From assembly GCA_951230915.1 (NCBI GenBank), contig OX579642.1, forward strand, positions 8,866,001 through 8,930,000: a DNA stretch of 64,000 nucleotides, given 5' to 3'. Shown here piece by piece: positions 60,011 to 64,000 of this stretch. Source of the DNA: Antitrichia curtipendula. Its lineage: Eukaryota; Streptophyta; Bryopsida; Hypnales; Leucodontaceae. A program made the position numbers and the translations under genes. Within the stretch, counting starts at the first letter, position 1, and each line of letters begins with the position of its first letter. The notes beneath the pieces were generated by a model, which searched no databases, had not been told where the DNA came from, and saw nothing but the letters and a program-made list of their open reading frames with translations.

Positions 60011-63000
60011 CTATTTCTTACTTCCTTTCAGAAAAGCCTTGCATAGTTGTTGCCATGCCTTCTGATCTGCATGCGCTCTCAGCACTGACTCTTTGGATAG
60101 CTTTACCTCCTCTTCCTGTACACAACATCCGTAAATGAGGGGACTTAATACAAAGAGGGTAAGAATTGCTCATCATTCCATTGGGATGCGTCATCACTAT
60201 AAGAAACCTTTGTTTTAGGTGACAGATTTCAGGTGACATTGAATGTATCAACCCATATTTTTATGTCAACAATGACGTCCAATGTAACATTTTGATGTTA
60301 CAATACATTGGACATTATTGTTGACATAAAAACACAGGTTGTAACATTCAATGTTGCCTGAAATTTGACAATTTAGACATAAAAAAACTCGAGTTTCTTT
60401 TAGAGCATTCCTATCAATATGTTTCAAAGCTATTGTGCATTTATCTTATAACCCCTAAGTGCCCAGGCACGTGGCCAAAAGTGCCAGCTTCTATAAAGTT
60501 GAAACAAATTGTTTAAGAAGTCTCAAGGAAGGTAAAACAACAATGTATCGATAGAAAGCAGCAATCGTATCCTGGCTGTATTTTTAACAACGGAAATCAA
60601 TGAATTGGAAGTTGCTGTAGTTGAGTACAAGTTTCCAAAGAGGAAAATTTTTCAAGATGAACTTCGGTTAAGTTAAGACAAGTCATATGTCAATCAATTT
60701 GAAAGAGAGAGGCTGTGAGGCGTACTGTCATCATGGAAGCAAGTCGACAGTCAATGAGATCAAACACGACATCATCAAAAATTTCAGGATGGCCTTGGAT
60801 AGCCAGTGCGTGCTCTTCTAATGCGAACATTTCGACTCCTGTTCGTTCGGATGTTGCCAAAAGCTCTGCCCCAGGGGGAATCTCCGAAACCTGTCCATTA
60901 ATTTTCACAATAACCCACACGGAAAAACTAAGTTTGAAATCAAGTCAGCAGATTTTGAACAAATTAGCATCAGCATGGAAACAAGTCGAATCTAAAGGCC
61001 CTGCATATAAGGGATCACTAAACCTCAACTGCTCAATGAATGATTCCACAAGGTATCAATGCAAAGAAGAAACCACGTCATCAATTTATTTTTCTGATCG
61101 AAAATTATTTTGTAAATTATCAGAGTCGGATATGAGCTTCTTTACAAAGTGGAATTCCTGTTTTTAGTGTCGATTATTATGTCTATTACCTGGTCTCTAT
61201 GCACTTCCAACACTTTCAGTATTGGCGGCATCCCAACAGCATACGGTTTGGAGAAAAACGCATCCGTGAGGCAAATGTCCCTCAATCCCACCTCCCATCC
61301 TACCGATGCTCTTCCTGTCTTTCCTCCTAGAGCACGACTCAAAACCTATCCTGCAAAAAAAACAATTTCCTTAAACCACGAAGAACCCTTCAAACAAATC
61401 ATTCCCAAAATACTGATTGCGTTTCAATCTTAGACTTTGAGACTTTATTTACACGACAAATAGGAAGTGAAGTGACGTCGGGGCCACTTACATCAACTTT
61501 TAGTGCTAGATTTAACTCCCATAAAACTGGGACTTAAAGTAATGTCATCCATCCCAGTACAAGCCCAAATACTACATGTGTCATAAAATGGACAAATAAA
61601 TTAAAAAATTAATAAAATTTAACGGCCAATAAAAAAAAAACATGAATTTCAAGGGAAGATACCTCACCTGGTGGCCAAAGCACACACATAGGGATTTCTT
61701 CTTCATCTCATGAAGCTGTTGAAGAATGGCGCACAGCTTGGCTATCCACTCCTCGTCCCCGTGCGCGTCGTGACGACTCCCTGTCACCACGAAGCCGTCG
61801 TACTTGGGAAGCTCTTCCGGACTTGGAAACTGGCCTTCCACCACGAAATACTCGTCCCACTCTTCGCCTGGCTCGCGCAGCATCGTAATGAACATGGGTC
61901 CGTAGCCACCGTACTTCGCCGCGCAATACTCTGACGCATGACCTAACGGATTCAAATGGATCTCAATGTTAGGCTTCAGCCAGAAACATTTGTTCAAATT
62001 CTAGCACAGATTGGACACTCTCAGAAGCAAAAAAAGTCAAGGCGTTCAAAACTATGAACGACGAGAAGCAGATTGCACACTCTCCATTGCAAACAAGGGT
62101 TTTCGAACTTAATAACATAACAATGTTATTAAAGAAGTCAAGATGTTACCCCAGTGATGGCTAGAGGCAGATTTGCACACTCTCAAGCGCAAAGAAGGGT
62201 TATCAAACCTCAACATAAATTAGGCAACACGGATTTAAACTCTCACACGGTTTGCACAACCTAAAGTTCAAAGAATCGGATCATCGCAGAGCCTTCCAAA
62301 ACAACCTAATACACGCACTAACAAAATCTAGGTTCCAGCAACACAGGTTCATACTCTGAAGAATTGCACAGTCCCAACCCCAAACGTCACATAATAGAGC
62401 TCCAATTTCAGAGGATTCGATCATCACAGAGCTTCCCCAAAACAAGAAGAATTAGTTAATACACGCACTAACCAAAATCGAAGCTCTCAGCAACACAGAT
62501 TCAAATTCTCTCACGAATTGCACACTCTCAACCCCAAACGTCACACAATCAAGCTCCAATTTCAGAGAATGCGATCATCACAGAGCTTCCCGAAAACAAG
62601 AAGAATAACCTAATATACGCACTAACCCAAATCGAAGCTCTCAGCAACACAGATTCAAATTCTCTCACGAATTGCACACTCTCAACCCCAAACGTCACAC
62701 AATTGAGCTCCAATTTCAGAGAATGCGATCACCACAGAGCTTCCCGAAAACAAGAAGAATAACCTAATACACGCACTAACTAAAATCGAAGCTCTCAGCA
62801 ACACAGATTCAAATTCTCTCACGAATTGCACACTCTCAACCCCAAACGTCACACAATGGAGCTTCAATTTCGAATGTAACCTAACAAAACCACACCTCGA
62901 CCAATTTCAATTTCAATTTCAAAACCTCACTTGAACTCTCGCCCGATCATGTAGTTTTTTAGAGTTCAGGCTTTACCAGTGGTCAGGACAGCGAAACGAC

Positions 63001-63070
63001 GAGTCTTCGCCAATTGCTCCGCATCCAGACCCTTCACAGTAGCCAACGGAGCTTCGAAACCACTCCCCAT
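60011..63070 (-). CDS. Class I glutamine-amidotransferase-like protein (gamma-glutamyl peptidase type)
   Basis: Five GT-AG exons with matching phases, complement(60011-60115, 60726-60890, 61190-61345, 61668-61942, 62977-63070), encode 264 residues, close to plant gamma-glutamyl peptidases. Visible features: AKTRRFAVLTTG and YGGYGPMF near the start, YDGFVVTGSRHDAHGDEEW, the nucleophile in CVCFGHQ (Cys119), ALGGKTGRA, and the catalytic pair in IQGHPE (His209, Glu211). Plant GGPs cleave gamma-glutamyl bonds of glutathione conjugates in the cytosol, in glucosinolate or thiol metabolism. The substrate here is unknown, and other GATase-like roles are possible. The start at 63070 precedes the conserved block by about 22 residues. 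Intron 1 (61943-62976) holds a minisatellite and intron 4 a CACTA-type MITE. The whole triad is kept and no break is seen. Confidence 0.88.
60195..60405. mobile_element. CACTA-type MITE in intron 4 of the GGP-like gene
   Basis: Starts CACTATAAGAAAC and ends with its decayed complement GAGTTTCTTTTAGAG. The flanking 3-mer CAT appears on both sides (60192-60194 and 60406-60408). Both arms contain long inverted blocks (GTCCAATGTA; TTTTTATGTCAACAAT), making a strong foldback. CACTA ends and a 3-bp target agree with the En/Spm superfamily. Confidence 0.7.
62160..62880. repeat. Minisatellite in intron 1, unit about 150-154 bp
   Basis: GCACTAAC marks unit starts at 62315, 62465, 62619 and 62773. Each unit contains ATCGAAGCTCTCAGCAACA and CCCCAAACGTCACA blocks. 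The last three units are nearly identical; the leftmost unit (from about 62160) is degenerate. Confidence 0.85.
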
Positions 63071-63257
63071 CGCCGATCGACACCCAAAACGCAACCCGAA
63101 CTCCGTTGTATCCCTCACCACGAGCTCTCCACCTGAAAAAAAAATCTCCACCATCACGGCATTTCCCACTAAAAGTAGCATCACGAAAACGTGACACACT
63201 TTTTCAGTACTGCAGTCCTTTAACAAAAATACTACCATGAGAGGTACAGACAGTATG

Positions 63258-63711
63258 TAAGGTAAACTAGCCCATTGTGGTCAGAATTTCGAGTCTGCCC
63301 TCATGCCATTGCTGAAAAAATTTCAAATTTTTTTTCTCACTCGAAGATAAGTGTGAGAAATAGTGAGAGCAATTGAAATTTTATTTTTCAGATAAAGTGT
63401 GGATTAGTTATGTATTTTTGAAGTGATCTTCCCCAACACGGTCCACAGGCTGCCTCATAACCAACAAAAAGTGTATCCAATATGCTCATCTTAATCACCT
63501 AAAGTGGTCACAAATAATTTCTAATGTGGAACGCCATGAAAAATCACTTCCTACAATGATTTACAGTGGAAAAAAATTTGGGTGTTCCCAATGAGGTCAC
63601 TAATCACTCCATAGGTGTCAGGTTAGATATTGATTGTGGTTTGAAAAACCATCATGGGGTCATAAGATGTCCACTATGGGTCATCTGACCGTAATGGGTT
63701 GGTTTACCTTA
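63258..63711. mobile_element. 454-bp MITE, TAAGGTAAAC ends
   Basis: The ends TAAGGTAAACTAGCCCATT and, inverted, TAAGGTAAACCAACCCATT are about 26-bp inverted repeats ending GGTCA. Same end family as 59467-59626. It lies about 190 bp upstream of the GGP-like start codon, so it may sit in the promoter. Confidence 0.75.
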
Positions 63712-64000
63712 CACACTTGGACTTGGCCAACGTTCTTTGCAGTGATAGTATGCGTAGACGTTCAGACCGTAACTGCCGAACCTACTTGGTTGTAGAGGGT
63801 TGGCAAGGGTTGTTAGACTTGTGTTTACAAGACTTCTTCATAACTATCTGACACTGCAGGTTGTTGTTACGTAAGTTGAAATCTTCCAATTTCGTAGATT
63901 CTTGAGCATTGTAACCAGTCTTTCATAATGCAAGGACATTTGGGCAACTAAGCTTATAAGGTTAGAGGTCCAGAAATTGCCCACCTAAGAGTTGAAACTG

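Noticed and set aside
60445..60500. AACCCCTAAGTGCCC as another TTAA-family end
   Set aside because: The flank is TTAT and not TTAA, and no partner end or shared subterminal sequence was found nearby.
62160..62880. CRISPR-like regular repeats
   Set aside because: Units are about 150 bp and tandem without unique spacers, inside a plant intron. This is a minisatellite.

Overview
The window is nuclear DNA of a land plant. The evidence is a phytolongin (a plant-specific longin protein), a plant-type gamma-glutamyl-peptidase-like amidotransferase, a NIPA magnesium-transporter-type gene, a secreted LRR receptor-like protein and a large plant-conserved protein with 18 short GT-AG exons. The AT-rich spacers are full of small DNA transposons. 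I cannot name the species. The presence of a piggyBac-type transposase makes me suspect a seedless plant (bryophyte, lycophyte or fern), but that is inference.

Layout. 1-10.1 kb: gene-free, with a TTAA-bounded element (653-1600), foldbacks and a MITE with 28-bp perfect inverted ends (5226-5540). 10.1-13.3 kb: an intronless LRR receptor-like protein (+) whose 5' end is tandemly duplicated just upstream, leaving a 22-codon truncated reading frame. 14.8-17.1 kb: a three-level nest of transposons. 18.6-20.5 kb: phytolongin (-), three exons. 21.7-24 kb: a cluster of MITEs, one with a perfect 8-bp target duplication. 24-30.7 kb: AT-rich, with minisatellites. 30.8-33.9 kb: NIPA-type transporter (-), eight clear exons plus a doubtful last one. 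36.86-42.73 kb: a 5.9-kb element bounded by TTAA and a matching inverted end, carrying a decayed piggyBac-superfamily transposase and a roughly 570-bp foldback. 44-52.2 kb: the 18-exon gene (-). 52.5-59.9 kb: AT-rich, with a Stowaway-like MITE and another repeat copy. 60.0-63.1 kb: GGP-like amidotransferase (-), five exons, with a CACTA-type MITE in its last intron, a minisatellite in its first intron and TAAGGTAAAC-ended MITEs on both sides.

The most interesting signal is the link between the transposase remnant and the surrounding small repeats. Several elements start with TTAA-CCCCTAAA and end with TTTAGGGG-TTAA, and they share subterminal sequence with the ends of the 5.9-kb element. One copy sits inside another at a TTAA site, and removing it restores the host copy. 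This looks like a piggyBac family with its non-autonomous derivatives in a land plant. The cellular genes look unrelated to each other and show no operon-like logic. All exon coordinates come from hand-read splice sites checked for phase continuity, without transcript evidence.
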